DNA of 64,000 bases, taken from assembly GCF_037126465.1 (NCBI RefSeq), contig NC_088206.1:7043187-7107186 (forward strand). The letters are read 5' to 3'. The notes below the pieces were generated by a model. The model did not search any database, was not told where the DNA came from, and was given only the letters and a program-made list of their open reading frames with translations. This stretch comes from Ornithodoros turicata. Taxonomy: Eukaryota > Arthropoda > Arachnida > Ixodida > Argasidae. A program made the position numbers and the translations under genes. Shown here piece by piece: positions 22,301-30,991 of this stretch. Numbering within the stretch: the first letter of the stretch is position 1; every line of letters begins with the position of its first letter.

Positions 22301-22981
22301 TGTGATTCTAAAGCCGCTTTACAGACCCTTATGACACCGGGTACACACCACCTCACAGCTCCTGTACTGAATGACATACTAGCAGCGCACCAAAAAGCAG
22401 TGATCGCTGGCCATGACGTGATTTTCCGGTGGATACCTGGCCACTGTGGGATCACCGGACATGATGCGGCCGATCACAACGCCGGGAAAGCACATGGAAA
22501 TAGTACATTCCGCAGTGTTTACTTCACGAAGGTGGACGCCAAGAGTGCCTTAAAGTCTCTGAGCCATAAGCTGTCAAAAGATCAATGGTTTTGTGGCGAG
22601 GCTGGATCTTCCCTTCTGCACCGGGTTGACCCCGAACTAGCTCTGGTCCTCCCAACATCCATGCCACGGCAGATTACGTCATTGTTTCACAGGCTCCGGC
22701 TCAATGTACCATACAGTGCAAGACTCCTGTACAGGCTTGGGAAGGCGGACTCTCCTAACTGTCCAATCTGTGGCTCAATCGAAGACGTCGAACATATTAT
22801 AGTTACGTGCCCAAGATACTCTGAGTGTCGTGACAGACTTGTAGCCGCGTTAGGCCGGGTTGACAATCGACCCTTCGGAGTGCAGAAGGTGCTGGGCCCA
22901 TGGCCAATGAGCACTCAACTGCCAGCTTTGCGAGCCGTTACACAGTTTTTAAGGGACACCAAGCTGTTAGATGGGCTATGA
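19307..22981 (+). CDS. LINE ORF2 polyprotein: endonuclease, reverse transcriptase, RNase H
   Basis: A 1224-residue protein from the ATG at 19307. An APE-type endonuclease occupies about residues 8-230: FQWNCNGLS, LALSEPN, CGDFNAH near residue 135, and SDHVPVLI. The reverse transcriptase runs from about 420 to 750: SFRPISLTS, GFRRGRCTMD, FLDIKRAYD, GVPQGAVLSP and YADD at residue 655. RNase H runs from about 935 to 1065 with all four acidic positions: TDGS at 939, AAELYAL, FCDSKAAL and GHDAADHNAG. A C-terminal CPICGS...H...C zinc motif starts near residue 1152. No internal stop or frameshift is present, so the enzyme looks functional. It performs target-primed reverse transcription of its own RNA (family knowledge). 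The frame is also open upstream of 19307 inside ORF1; I prefer the ATG overlapping the ORF1 stop. Confidence 0.95.
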   Translation: MESEYKRTTIFQWNCNGLSSKLGDFRNFVYRHRFPILALSEPNVNPTFRLSNYVLYSSQRVSGVSRAMLAVRKDVPSGNLKVSSDEHFEHVQCCVLMNNRRVTVASVYISPSVRISEDQVRGFFMDLPVPFIVCGDFNAHSVVWGSARSDGRGQIVERCLEEVRAICVNDGSPTFYRGPRYKSCLDVTFCSEDQAQHLHWATNLESMGSDHVPVLISHSLMATRSHRVRVTDWKLFEIEADATVQRAANIAAFEAQISATVDKVTILTSAPRAHQSVDVEYQRLRAIRRRAERRFRRTGRIEDYKEACKVKVIIRRHLGKLSSKRWKSFCETLNPHATTGHMWRIVKGLGAPVSQLFPFRALTVHHGTSETAAGEEFCALLLKPSTASLTSGYQVSTQEALCAVDLNQNAEDTAMDLDFTPQELETAIQACNRRSSPGPDGVSYQMIMHLGHVARNVLLRLMNDQWQKGTIPEGWKVSRAIPILKPGKAPSQIDSFRPISLTSCLCKIMERIILSRIEWYLESRNRLPKEMAGFRRGRCTMDCVLDLVSTVEQERLGGRLTAAVFLDIKRAYDTASHPHVLHGLYSLGIRGRALRWIANYLSGRAVFMRTSTGDTQKHSVTAGVPQGAVLSPMLFNALLATLPSLLPRGVRLSMYADDLCLWSSGKQWPALRTRLQEALDKVTIFLSQRGMDVSLEKTVVMAFTRKRLPNFQLQVNGQQLRRVTHHRFLGVIVDRALSWSAEVQRIKEKATSVVNVMRYIAGSRWGASPTAMLGLHHSLIRQMLAYSLPLLQGLCPTSESILESVVARSLKVCLGVHRSASNQLTVAEAKEPPVPALRVQESLRHFIRLSTRHRRHHLVEAINKRDNSTFHQAILPYRGISPSYKRIPASPLPWWSVVPLRVNAEVPGLSSKKSSTPCMQRQLSLELIQRLDDRTAVYTDGSTISTGSACAFVVPASNTARSARLSHRTSSTAAELYALLLAIEHISCAPSQGKWVIFCDSKAALQTLMTPGTHHLTAPVLNDILAAHQKAVIAGHDVIFRWIPGHCGITGHDAADHNAGKAHGNSTFRSVYFTKVDAKSALKSLSHKLSKDQWFCGEAGSSLLHRVDPELALVLPTSMPRQITSLFHRLRLNVPYSARLLYRLGKADSPNCPICGSIEDVEHIIVTCPRYSECRDRLVAALGRVDNRPFGVQKVLGPWPMSTQLPALRAVTQFLRDTKLLDGL

Positions 22982-23147
22982 CCTGTCTGTGGCGTTCGTC
23001 GCCGCTTCGCGACATCTCCAGTGGGTGATGGTGGAGGTGTCTGGAATTCCTTTCCTTAGGTGATCTGGGGTAGCCGGCCCTCGTGATGAGGGCTACAATC
23101 CCCATTTTTTTCTTTCTTTCAATCAATCAATCATTTATTCATTTATT

Positions 23148-24106
23148 CATTTTATTCACTAGTCATTTATTATTAGAGGGATAGGAGGCTCGCTGTACGC
23201 GCCGCTGGTCGAATTTGTCTCCACCACTAATCTTTTTCGGTGCTCCCGTCGCACTCTGGATTGCTCGGTGCTGGACTTTCGGGGCTTTTGGGTTCCTCCC
23301 GAGGCGCCCTCTCTTCTGATTTTTGTTTTCTTCGACTCTGATCATATTTTAGTTTCGTATATGCCGACATCCTGGCAAAATTTTGATACTTCAACTTGGC
23401 AAATTTATAGAATTTTGGTTATTGTCGGTGAAGCCGATAGAACATCTCAAGCGTATAGCTTCACGCGTTCGCGAGATAGACTGCGCGCAACGTACGCGTA
23501 CCCTTATATTTCCGCCTCTCTCGCACGCGCCCGCCACACCCAGAGATTGCGACAGCCGCCGCAATGACCTTGTTAGCAAAAATTTTACGCACGTCAGCTA
23601 TCTGGGTTTAGCCGGTCGGTTGCTATCGGTTTACTAGTCACCGAGATATCGCGTCATGAAATTCGGCATCATTTCGTTGCATCATAAATTTTGACCTCAG
23701 GCTACCAAACCGAACAGACGTTTTCACGTCAAAAAGAAAAAAAAAAGTACGAGGAAGAGCGTTCAACTCCCTTTCTGCGCCGAAATACATAGCTTCGGAC
23801 ACAGCAGTAGAGCCAGTAGAGCTCCAGCATTCGACAGCTCAAGCCATTCTCACAGCCATGGTCACCGAACAGCAACAAGAATTGGCAACGTTTTGTGAGT
23901 ACGCATTTAGCAGCGAAATAAGAGCGGAACGTACATTGCTTATAACAGAGCAATGCTCGTCGACTATAGAGTCAGTTATTTCGAACTTTGGCAGAACACT
24001 CCCGACATCTAATTTACCGTAACCCATCACGCCCATGCGGCAATGCCATACGTCGATGCATGACCTAAAACTAGTGATGCAAAACTGTCGATAGTCGTAT
24101 ATGAAA
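23148..24106. other. Unannotated stretch
   Basis: The first 180 bp (23165-23345) contain GTCGAATTTGTCTCCACCAC, weakly like LINE 3' UTRs elsewhere in the window. Otherwise no gene or element recognised. ORFs at 23268-23637 (+) and 23839-24120 (-) lack domains. Confidence 0.3.
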
Positions 24107-24510
24107 ACTATCGATAGCACTTTCGATAGTTTGGCATCGCTACCTAAAACCGAACAGGGTGTGGCGAAAGTCGTTTTACAATAGCTTTTACACTCTTAAA
24201 AATGAACTTCACCGCACAGCACGCTGCTAGCCAACCATCATCTCGAATGATATCGTTATCTGCCCTGATTTGTTGAAAACGGGAGGCGTACGCCTTTTCT
24301 GTGACACTTATGCTGTTCATAATTGTCACAAAAAGGCGACCACCCCTCTTTTACAACAAATCAAGGCAGATAACGATATCATTCGAGATGATGGTTGGCT
24401 AGGAGCGTGCTATGTGGTGAAGTTCATTTCTAAGAGTGTAGACTATCGATAGCACTTTCGATAGTTTGGCATCGCTACCTAAAACCGAACAGGGTGTGGC
24501 GAAAGTCGTT
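24107..24510. repeat. 69-bp direct repeats flanking a MITE
   Basis: 24107-24175 and 24442-24510 are identical or nearly so (ACTATCGATAGCACTTTCGA ... GTGGCGAAAGTCGTT). The right copy starts three bases after the right end of the MITE at 24191-24438; the left copy ends 15 bp before the MITE. The unit contains TATCGATA and TTTCGATAGT palindromic motifs. It may be a local tandem duplication into which the MITE inserted, or a duplication made during insertion or repair. Confidence 0.85.
24191..24438. mobile_element. CACTCTTA palindromic MITE, A-type core
   Basis: A 248-bp palindrome with TA on both sides (24189-24190 and 24439-24440). The right core has decayed to AAAAAGGCGACCACCCC, so the arms mismatch at the otherwise conserved AGGCGTACGCCT. 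Confidence 0.92.
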
Positions 24511-24866
24511 CATTTGGAGAAGTTCGTTAACAGGAAAGTCAAACAGTGGTCTCCGGATGTTATCATGGTCAACATGAGGGCGAGGAAGGCAGTCTCTGTC
24601 TGACCGAGCAACATCAGCGTTTCTTCGTCTACCACTTGTTTGTTCGTCTTTACGACTTAATCAAAGTGCTTAGGAAGCGATTGAGAAACCCGCATGGTGT
24701 GATGTACCACGCAGTCCAGTCAGCGAAAGGGGGGAAAAGCTGACAAGATGGCTGTGTGCCCAGACGCAGGATTTTACATTATGGAGAAGAAAAAAAAACG
24801 TCCTAGGAAGGAGGGCACATGTCGAAGAAAAGAAAAAAATGCGTCCTTGGACAACTTCCGTACCCA

Positions 24867-25115
24867 CACGCTTAAAAATGAACTTCACCGCATAGCACGA
24901 AACTATAGCCAACCGTCATATCGGATGATATCGTTTGCCCTGATTCGTTGGAAACGGGAGGCGTACGCCTTTTCTGTGACACTTATGCTGTTCATAATTG
25001 CCACAAAAAAAGGCGTACGCATCCAGTTTTCAGCAAATCAGGGCAGACAACGACATCATTCGAGATGATGGTTAGGTAGGAGCGTGCTATGCGGTGAAGT
25101 TCAGTTCTAAGAGTG
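24867..25115. mobile_element. CACTCTTA palindromic MITE, A-type, CA-flanked
   Basis: A 249-bp element with left end CACGCTTAAAAATG and right end CTAAGAGTG. It is flanked by CA on both sides (24865-24866 and 25116-25117) rather than TA. The centre ACTTATGCTGTTCATAATTG is inverted relative to the copy at 2283-2531. Confidence 0.9.
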
Positions 25116-25843
25116 CATGCTTGTATGGGTGAACTGCGGGAAAACCTCGGACAGCAAAGCAGTGGTGGAATTCGACCTCATCACCTCCCCGACTTCAAAT
25201 ATGGGAAACTGTGCCGACATTCGCCTTACAGCGTCCGAGCTAATACAGCAAGAACACCCACACAGCACAACCGCGTGCCATGATTTGAACCCGAATCACA
25301 TCCCAGTCTCGTAGCGGTCACGCTCACTATAGGCGGGAGCATAGGTGGGCATTTTCCTGCGGCCTCACTCATCCTCACCTCACGAAGCAGACTTCATTGG
25401 CCTCACTCACCCTCACCAAATTTTCCTCACCAGTAACTAAACCTCAGTCGCCCTCACCCTCACATTCCATTTTAAATTTTGCCTTCACAAACCTCACCTC
25501 AGGGCATCGGGATCCCGAAAGACCTCACCATCCTCATCCTCACATGCCTTCACCTCATGAGGCTATTCACAACCCTTATGGCCTCATGTATCTTCTCATG
25601 AGGGTTCTCATCCTCACGTGTCCTCACCTCATGAGAGCCCTCATGTCCTCACTGCGCCTCGCGTACTTTCGCCTAGTGAGGACCCACATGGCCTCACGAG
25701 TCCTCATCCTCACTTGCCCTCACCTCATGAGGGCCCTCATGGCCTCACGTACCTTCTTCTCATGAGGACCCTCTGGCCTCACGACCCCTCATCCTCACGA
25801 GCGGTCGCCTCGTGAATACCCTCATGGCCTGGCGTGTCTTGAA

Positions 25844-25976
25844 GTCACTCCAGAAGATGTGTGTTCGATCCCTACAGCTGGCTAACCTTTTCAGTGATTT
25901 TCATCTTTCATCGTTGATTTCTTAGGCAATTTGAGGCTTTGTTATCTGTCCCTTCTATGTTGCTCCAGCCTCAGAA
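25844..25976 (+). mobile_element. tRNA-related SINE fragment nested in hAT-like element
   Basis: Shares CCAGAAGATGTGTGTTCGAT, CAGCTGGCTAACCTTTTCAG, TTTCATCTTTCATCGTTGAT and CCAGCCTCAGAACATCAGTT with the SINE copy at 28584-28775. The tRNA-like 5' half is missing. Confidence 0.75.
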
Positions 25977-26224
25977 CATCAGTTTCTCTCTTGTTCAACA
26001 GGCACATGAGCCTCAAAAGAACTTTCCGTCATGTTCACATGACACGTCGGCGTTGAACTACTGTGTTGGTAGTTGGTACTAATGATACTACGAGGCATTA
26101 AACTGTTTATAGGGTTTCGTGCTGTGCTTGGATAAATTTGGTAACAGTTGTTACTGTCAAAGTGAGGTTGAACGTTAGTGTTTGGCATCAGCAAAGAGGA
26201 GCCCGAACCCATCACCTCATCCGT

Positions 26225-26400
26225 GAGGCCCCTCATGGCCCCAACCGTGAGATCCCTCACGAAATGCCTAACGGCCTCATCACTGAGGTCCCTCACGAAA
26301 GGCCTCACGGCCTCATCCGTCAGGTTCCTCACAAAGGGCCTCACGGCCTCATCCGTCAGGTTCCTCACAAAGGGCCTCACGGCCTCATCCGTGAGTCTCC
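26225..26400. repeat. 36-bp tandem repeat (GGCCTCATCCGT units)
   Basis: About four to five units containing GGCCTCACGGCCTCATCCGT and AGGTTCCTCACAAA. The unit length is a multiple of three, which keeps frames open on both strands (for example the repeated DEAVRPFVR on the minus strand); these ORFs are not genes. Confidence 0.85.
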
Positions 26401-26587
26401 TCACGGAATACGTTGTACCCTCACGTATTGATGGCCTCACGACGACTGGCCTCATAAGGAACAATGTCTCACGACTGTCCTCGTGAGGAACGTTCAGCGT
26501 AGTCTGGCCTCACTCGCCCTCACCTCATCGTCGTGAGGTGAGGGTGAGGCGTCTTCATGAGTGAGGACGCCCAGCCATGAGCGGGAG

Positions 26588-27802
26588 TAGTCGTATACAG
26601 TGCACGCAATACGAAATAAAGCGTGCGAACTACGTCTGCCGTTTTACGTCAGTTGCTGCAGAACACAAATACAAAACGCAGAGCCGCCATTTTGTACACT
26701 GCACAGATTGTTGAGACATCTTTGAACACACGCTTCACTTCACACAGGGGCGCCCCTGTCAATACGCGCTGCAACGCTTCAAAACCGATTCCGCCGGCGA
26801 AATTCGCCGGCGAGCCCGCAAGATAAACGATCCCGCACACTTGTGCTGACCCTCACATCGTCTGATACCCTGTTGTTCTCAATCCCCCTTCTTTATTCCT
26901 TCAGAATCCCGGAAGTTTGGCTTCCTTCATCCCTATATCTGCGAGGAGAGGCAAAGTGTTCTTTCGACTAGCAAGCCCCATACATCAAAAGATCCATACG
27001 TCTCTCCGAGTAGCATGTCTTTTCCTTCTTTTTTTTTTTTTTTTTTTCATTCAATTGAGGGGAACGTTCAGTGTTCCGATGCCCACAATACCCAGACATC
27101 TTAGCTTTTTAATACTGCTTTCATCTCCTTAGATTTATGCCCGGATATCGAACGTCAGGAGTGTTTTGTATCGACCGAGCAAATAGCTGTTCAGCAACCA
27201 GCGCACAAAATCGCCTGGCGGTCACAACAATCCGAGATAAAACTGCTGCTTCCCGAGGCAAAAAAAAAAAGTAGGTGCAGCGCAGCCTTCTGCCTCAGAC
27301 TTGCATCGTGTCGTGTAATACTGTCGATTCCATTGCAAGCGTTTTCACTGCCTCTTCAATTTGTACCCTGAGAGCGAAATGGAACGCCCCCGTATCTCTT
27401 AGTATACGTCAGCAGCCATCGACGCCTCGGGCTATTCTTCTAGGCAGTTCTTCCGAACTTTCTAAAGCGTCAAGCCCCTATACTTTTGGGGAAGTGGACG
27501 CGTCTTTGTGATACCCAAGGAGTTCTGGTAGCGAGGAAAAATGTGACGTTGTCGTGGAAAGGTGACTGGTATCCATCACGGCCAACTTTAAGGCACACTC
27601 TTAAAAATTGAGAGGGGGAGGGGGGGTAATGGCAGGATCGGCTCGCCGTTGTTGGCCTCACAGAAGTGGTCGTCTTCGCGACTATAGCAAAAAAAAAAAA
27701 AAAAGAAGAAGAGGAAGATGGATGGAGGATAGAGAATGAAGGGTGGAAATGCGTAGAGGGTGCATGAGTTCGTCGGGGAGAGCAAAGTGTTAGAGGGGTC
27801 GT
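26588..27802. other. Unannotated stretch
   Basis: Poly(T) at 27029-27048 and poly(A) at 27260-27270 and 27690-27703. No gene recognised. GGCGAAATTCGCCGGCGAGC at 26797-26816 is a short local inverted repeat. Confidence 0.3.
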
Positions 27803-28231
27803 TGCTCTTACAAATGAACTTCACCGCATAGCACGCTCATAGCCAACCATCATCCTGAATGACGTCGTTCTTCCCCGATTTGTTGAAAACGGGAGGCGTA
27901 CGCCTTTTTGCGACACTTATGCGTAATGTACATGCTGAAGGCGAACCATTCCACAGAATGAGAAGTTTATCAATCTTGATTTGTGGAGAAAGCGCTGGGC
28001 GTACGCCTTTTCGTGACAATTAACATAGGCGTCACAAAAAGCCGTACGCCTGCCGTTTTCGCCGAATCAGGGGAGAGAACGAACGGGAGGTGGAGCCTAT
28101 TTTGTGCCATTATGCACGGCACAGAATAGGCTCCGCCTCCCGTTTTCAACAAATCAGGGACGAGAACGTCGTCATTCAGGATGATGGTTGGCTAGGAGCA
28201 TGCTATGTGGTGAAGTTCATTTCTAAGAGTG
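27803..28231. mobile_element. Composite of rearranged CACTCTTA-family MITEs
   Basis: Starts with an A-type left arm (GCTCTTACAAATGAACTTC), then carries three core hairpins: AGGCGTACGCC at 27895, a second CGTACGCC pair around 27998-28050, and a complete B core (GTGGAGCCTATTTTGTGCCA / AATAGGCTCCGCCTCCCG) at 28090-28145. It ends with a B-type right arm (CTAAGAGTG). This is a nested or recombined stack of at least two copies. Confidence 0.8.
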
Positions 28232-28386
28232 TGGCAAAAGGCCTGGCGTCCTGTGCTTTCCACTCCCGCCATCTGCATCACCACACCTCACGTGATGCCC
28301 AACGTTGTATCACGCCACCTTCACAGCGCGCTTCTCCCGTGACTCACCGTGCCGCGATATCTGGAACACACGGCGTACGCAAGCTA

Positions 28387-28690
28387 TGAAAGATGAAAGT
28401 CACTGAAAAGGCTAGCCAGCTGTAGGACTCGAACCCACATCTTCTGGATTGCCGGTCCAGGGCTCTACCAATTGAGCTAAGCTAACGCGCCTCCACAGTG
28501 ACTTCCAAGGGTGCGTCATCTGAAGGGACAAACCAGCCACTTCACCAGTCCCTTCAGATGACGCAGCCTTGGAAGTCACTGTGGAGGCATGCTAGCTTAG
28601 CTCAATTGGTAGAGCCCTGGACCGGCAATCCAGAAGATGTGGGTTCGAGTCCTACAGCTGGCTAGCCTTTTCAGTGACTTTCATCTTTCA
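28387..28690. repeat. Inverted repeat with 143-bp arms, each carrying a tRNA-like unit
   Basis: The left arm 28387-28529 and right arm 28548-28690 are about 97% complementary, with an 18-nt spacer. Each arm contains a tRNA-like cloverleaf. Sequence outside the right arm continues as the SINE body; outside the left arm it does not. Confidence 0.93.
28414..28486 (-). mobile_element. tRNA-like SINE head, minus strand
   Basis: The reverse complement reads AGCTTAGCTCAATTGGTAGA, GCCCTGGACCGGCAATCCAG and GTGGGTTCGAGTCCTACAGC. A boxes and B boxes are recognisable, and the D, anticodon and T stems can form. The loop CCGGCAA would place GGC at the anticodon, with C instead of the invariant U33. With a repeat body attached elsewhere, a SINE or pseudo-tRNA is more likely than a working tRNA gene. 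Confidence 0.65.
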
Positions 28691-28775
28691 TCGTTACTTT
28701 CTAAGGCAAATTGAGGCTTTGTATGTATTTGTCTTTTCTATATTGTTCCAGCCTCAGAACATCAGTTCTTTCACG
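28590..28775 (+). mobile_element. tRNA-derived SINE, plus strand
   Basis: The tRNA-like head at 28590-28662 has an acceptor stem GCTAGCT pairing with AGCTGGC, D stem GCTC/GAGC, anticodon stem CTGGA/TCCAG, and T stem GTGGG/CCTAC. It is followed by a body with CTTTCATCTTTCATCGTTAC, AGGCAAATTGAGGCTTTG and CCAGCCTCAGAACATCAG. The body is shared with 25844-25976, so it is a dispersed family. Transcription by RNA polymerase III is expected from the internal boxes (inference). Confidence 0.7.
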
Positions 28776-30015
28776 TACGCAAGCTATCCGTTGCTTAACT
28801 TCGATGCTTAACATATACAGCTGTCACTGTAAAAAAAAGAAAGAAAAAGGAAGTTGCAACAGCACAATGTTCCAGAAGAAACAGCATATTTCCTCGCCGC
28901 CACGCACGTCACCCACCTTCCACGGGCCTATATAACCTCCCGCGCCCCGACAAACTCGTAGCGCAACGTCATGTTAGCGTAGACACCCGAGCGGCCGATC
29001 TCCAGCGGACCGACCGCTAATCTCCGCGGACAGAAGTGTTTCCATTTCGCTCTCCGCACAGCACACGATGGATGAAGAAATGCGATTGGGCCGGCGCGTG
29101 TCTATATATGTGGTGAGCGTGAGGAAAGAAAAAGAACGGGTATTATAAGGGAGTAACCATTGATGGAACGAGGTATCACGGGAGGGATTATGAGTGATGG
29201 CTGCGTCGAAATTGAGTTAATACCTTGATGTAATATGCGTCTTTCTCAGCGTACTCCACCGGTCAAGATTTACGTTCGAATGATAGACGATGAAGTGGAA
29301 GCGCTGAGCTTTTCCGTCAACAAATTTACTGGCTGAGAGCCGTGCAACAGTTCGACGACAAACAAGCCGTGACTGCGGACCTTTTGGTTGCACTTTTGGT
29401 CGGTACTTTGGAGGGACTGTTTTACCAGGTACCCTCTCACATTCCCGCTCTGTACTTTGCTTTGTACACATATATATAAAAAAATAAAATCCATAGACAC
29501 GGACGTCTTAAAGAGCGCGCATATGTAGGGCACGTCAAATAGAACTTGCATTTGAAAGCACATCAAATAGTATCATGTATACAGCCATCAATACATAATG
29601 TGTGCGTGTGAGCCGCCGTGCCGGATCATCCGTGGCATTGACGTGACATAAGACCACGTGACCTATGACGTGGCACTAACACGTGCTCCCACCACGTGAT
29701 CCCCAATCTGTAGCGATGAAATTGTGTATCCACCACAGTAGCAATGCGGGAAAAAAAAATAAAGCGTTTGACGAACCATTAAAATGCTTTCAATAAAAGT
29801 TAAATACGATTTCAAATTAACTCCGCCAAAAATTCACCGTCACCGATGGCCCTATAAATCTACCGCATTTACACGCGTTTGGAACAATGGCCATATATAC
29901 ATACTTTTTTTTTTGTACTGCAAGGAACAAGAACAATGGCCATATATACATACTCTTTTTGTACTGCAAGAAAGCAGCTAGTTCAGGGTACATCCGGGCA
30001 TAGCTGTTTGCTTAT
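28776..30015. other. Unannotated stretch with a possible promoter and small tandem duplication
   Basis: CCTATATAACC at 28926-28936 looks like a TATA box, and an ATG at 29068-29070 opens a 26-codon frame; neither is proven. CACGTG motifs cluster at 29655-29700. A segment of about 40 bp with CAATGGCCATATATACATAC is tandemly duplicated (29883-29922 and 29932-29970). No recognisable domain. Confidence 0.35.
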
Positions 30016-30575
30016 AGGGCGTTCAAAAAATAAAAGACCGAACTTTTGCTCTGAAGCTTTTATTCGCTGTCCTGCGTCAGCCTAAACAGTGTCGCCCTCA
30101 AAGCACTCCCCTGTGCTGCCAAAGCACCGTTCGCAGCGTTTCTTCCACTGCTGGTACGCTTCGTGGAACGCACTTTCTGCTATGGTGCGTAGATCCCTCG
30201 TCGCGTTCTCTCGAATTTCCTGTATCGTCCGAAAGCGACGTCCTTTCAATGCTGTCTTCACTTTGCGGAAGAGGAAAAAGTCTGGTAGAGCCAAGTCAGG
30301 CGAATAGGGAGGATGGGATACGACTGATACTTTGTGTTTGGCCAAATAATTACGGACCAAGAGTGACGAATGTGCCGGCGTAAGAGCCGTGGTGCAAGAG
30401 CTATGTTTGTTCCTTCCACAGTAATGACCTCTTCCTGCGCACATCATCTCGCAGACGTACTAAGACTTATTTGTAAAGCTCGTTGGTAACCATTTGACCA
30501 TGTTGTACGAATTCGTCATGAACAATGCCATTGCAGTCAAGGAAAGTAATCAACATCCACTCATGAATCAACGTC

Positions 30576-30700
30576 GAGCGTCAAAGCGTCGAGGTTAGTG
30601 TAGTTTCCCTTTCTTTTATTAATAACGCGTCCTGGAGTAGCCAGTCCCGAGTGGCTCGAGACTACCATCTCCATTTTTTTTCTTTTAAAATCAATCAATC
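30576..30700 (+). mobile_element. 5'-truncated LINE 3' end, (CAAT)n tail, inserted in mariner
   Basis: GGAGTAGCCAGTCCCGAGTG, GAGACTACCATCTCCATTTT and a CAATCAATCAAT tail, matching the layout of the full LINE's 3' UTR. AATCAACGTC flanks it at 30566-30575 and 30701-30710 (10-bp target duplication, partly merging with the tail). Confidence 0.8.
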
Positions 30701-30872
30701 AATCAACGTCCACTGCGATGACTACACCTTAGTTTCGGCGTCATACCCATAGACCCACGTCTCGTCTTCCGTTATGATAGGTTTAAGAAAGCGTTCGTCC
30801 GCATTCGCATTGGCAAGCAGCTCCTATGGCTGATTTCAACACGAGCCTCCTTTTGAGTCGTCGTTAACAAGC

Positions 30873-30991
30873 ATTTTTCGTGGCTAACCTTTTTCTTTCT
30901 TTTTTTTTCACCCACAAACGCGTTTTGGAGTAGCCAGTTCTGACTTGGTCGGGACTAACCTCTCCATATTTTTCTTTTTCCAATCCAATCC
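30873..30991 (+). mobile_element. Second 5'-truncated LINE 3' end inserted in mariner
   Basis: TTGGAGTAGCCAGTTCTGAC, CGGGACTAACCTCTCCATAT and a CCAATCCAATCC tail. AACAAGC on both sides (30866-30872 and 30992-30998) is the candidate target duplication. Removing it rejoins mariner coding sequence. Confidence 0.78.

Larger units (their letters stand above)
17799..23132 (+). mobile_element. Full-length LINE retrotransposon (RNase H-bearing, I/Jockey-group-like)
   Basis: A 5.3-kb element with two intact overlapping ORFs, a 5' UTR of about 100 bp, and a 3' UTR of about 150 bp that ends T-rich and then (CAAT)n. ATTTATTCATTTATT flanks it at 17784-17798 and 23133-23147, a 15-bp candidate target duplication; the caveat is that this is low-complexity sequence. 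Intact ORFs and the apparent duplication suggest a recent insertion. The 3' UTR phrase GGGTAGCCGGCC ... CCCCATTTTTTT recurs, diverged, in truncated copies at 30576, 30873, 32811 and 39420. Clade assignment (APE endonuclease plus RT plus RNase H) is inferred from domain order. Confidence 0.9.
25340..26579. mobile_element. Non-autonomous hAT-like element built of CCTCA/TGAGG repeats
   Basis: The ends CATAGGTGGGCATTTTCCT (left) and GGACGCCCAGCCATG (right) are imperfect inverted repeats. They are flanked by GGCGGGAG (25332-25339) and AGCGGGAG (26580-26587), a 7/8 match to an 8-bp target duplication, which with the CA...TG ends fits hAT. The interior is dense in CCTCAC and GTGAGG. A SINE fragment (25844-25976) is nested inside, and a 36-bp tandem repeat lies at about 26225-26400. 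No transposase is encoded. Confidence 0.7.

Noticed and set aside
25979..26464. 161-codon minus-strand ORF with DEAVRPFVR repeats
   Set aside because: Comes from the 36-bp CCTCA-type tandem array; the plus strand is equally open.
28590..28662. Functional tRNA gene with GGC anticodon
   Set aside because: C33 replaces the invariant U, GGC is not a normal eukaryotic tRNA-Ala anticodon, and the unit is attached to a dispersed SINE body and present as an inverted duplicate.
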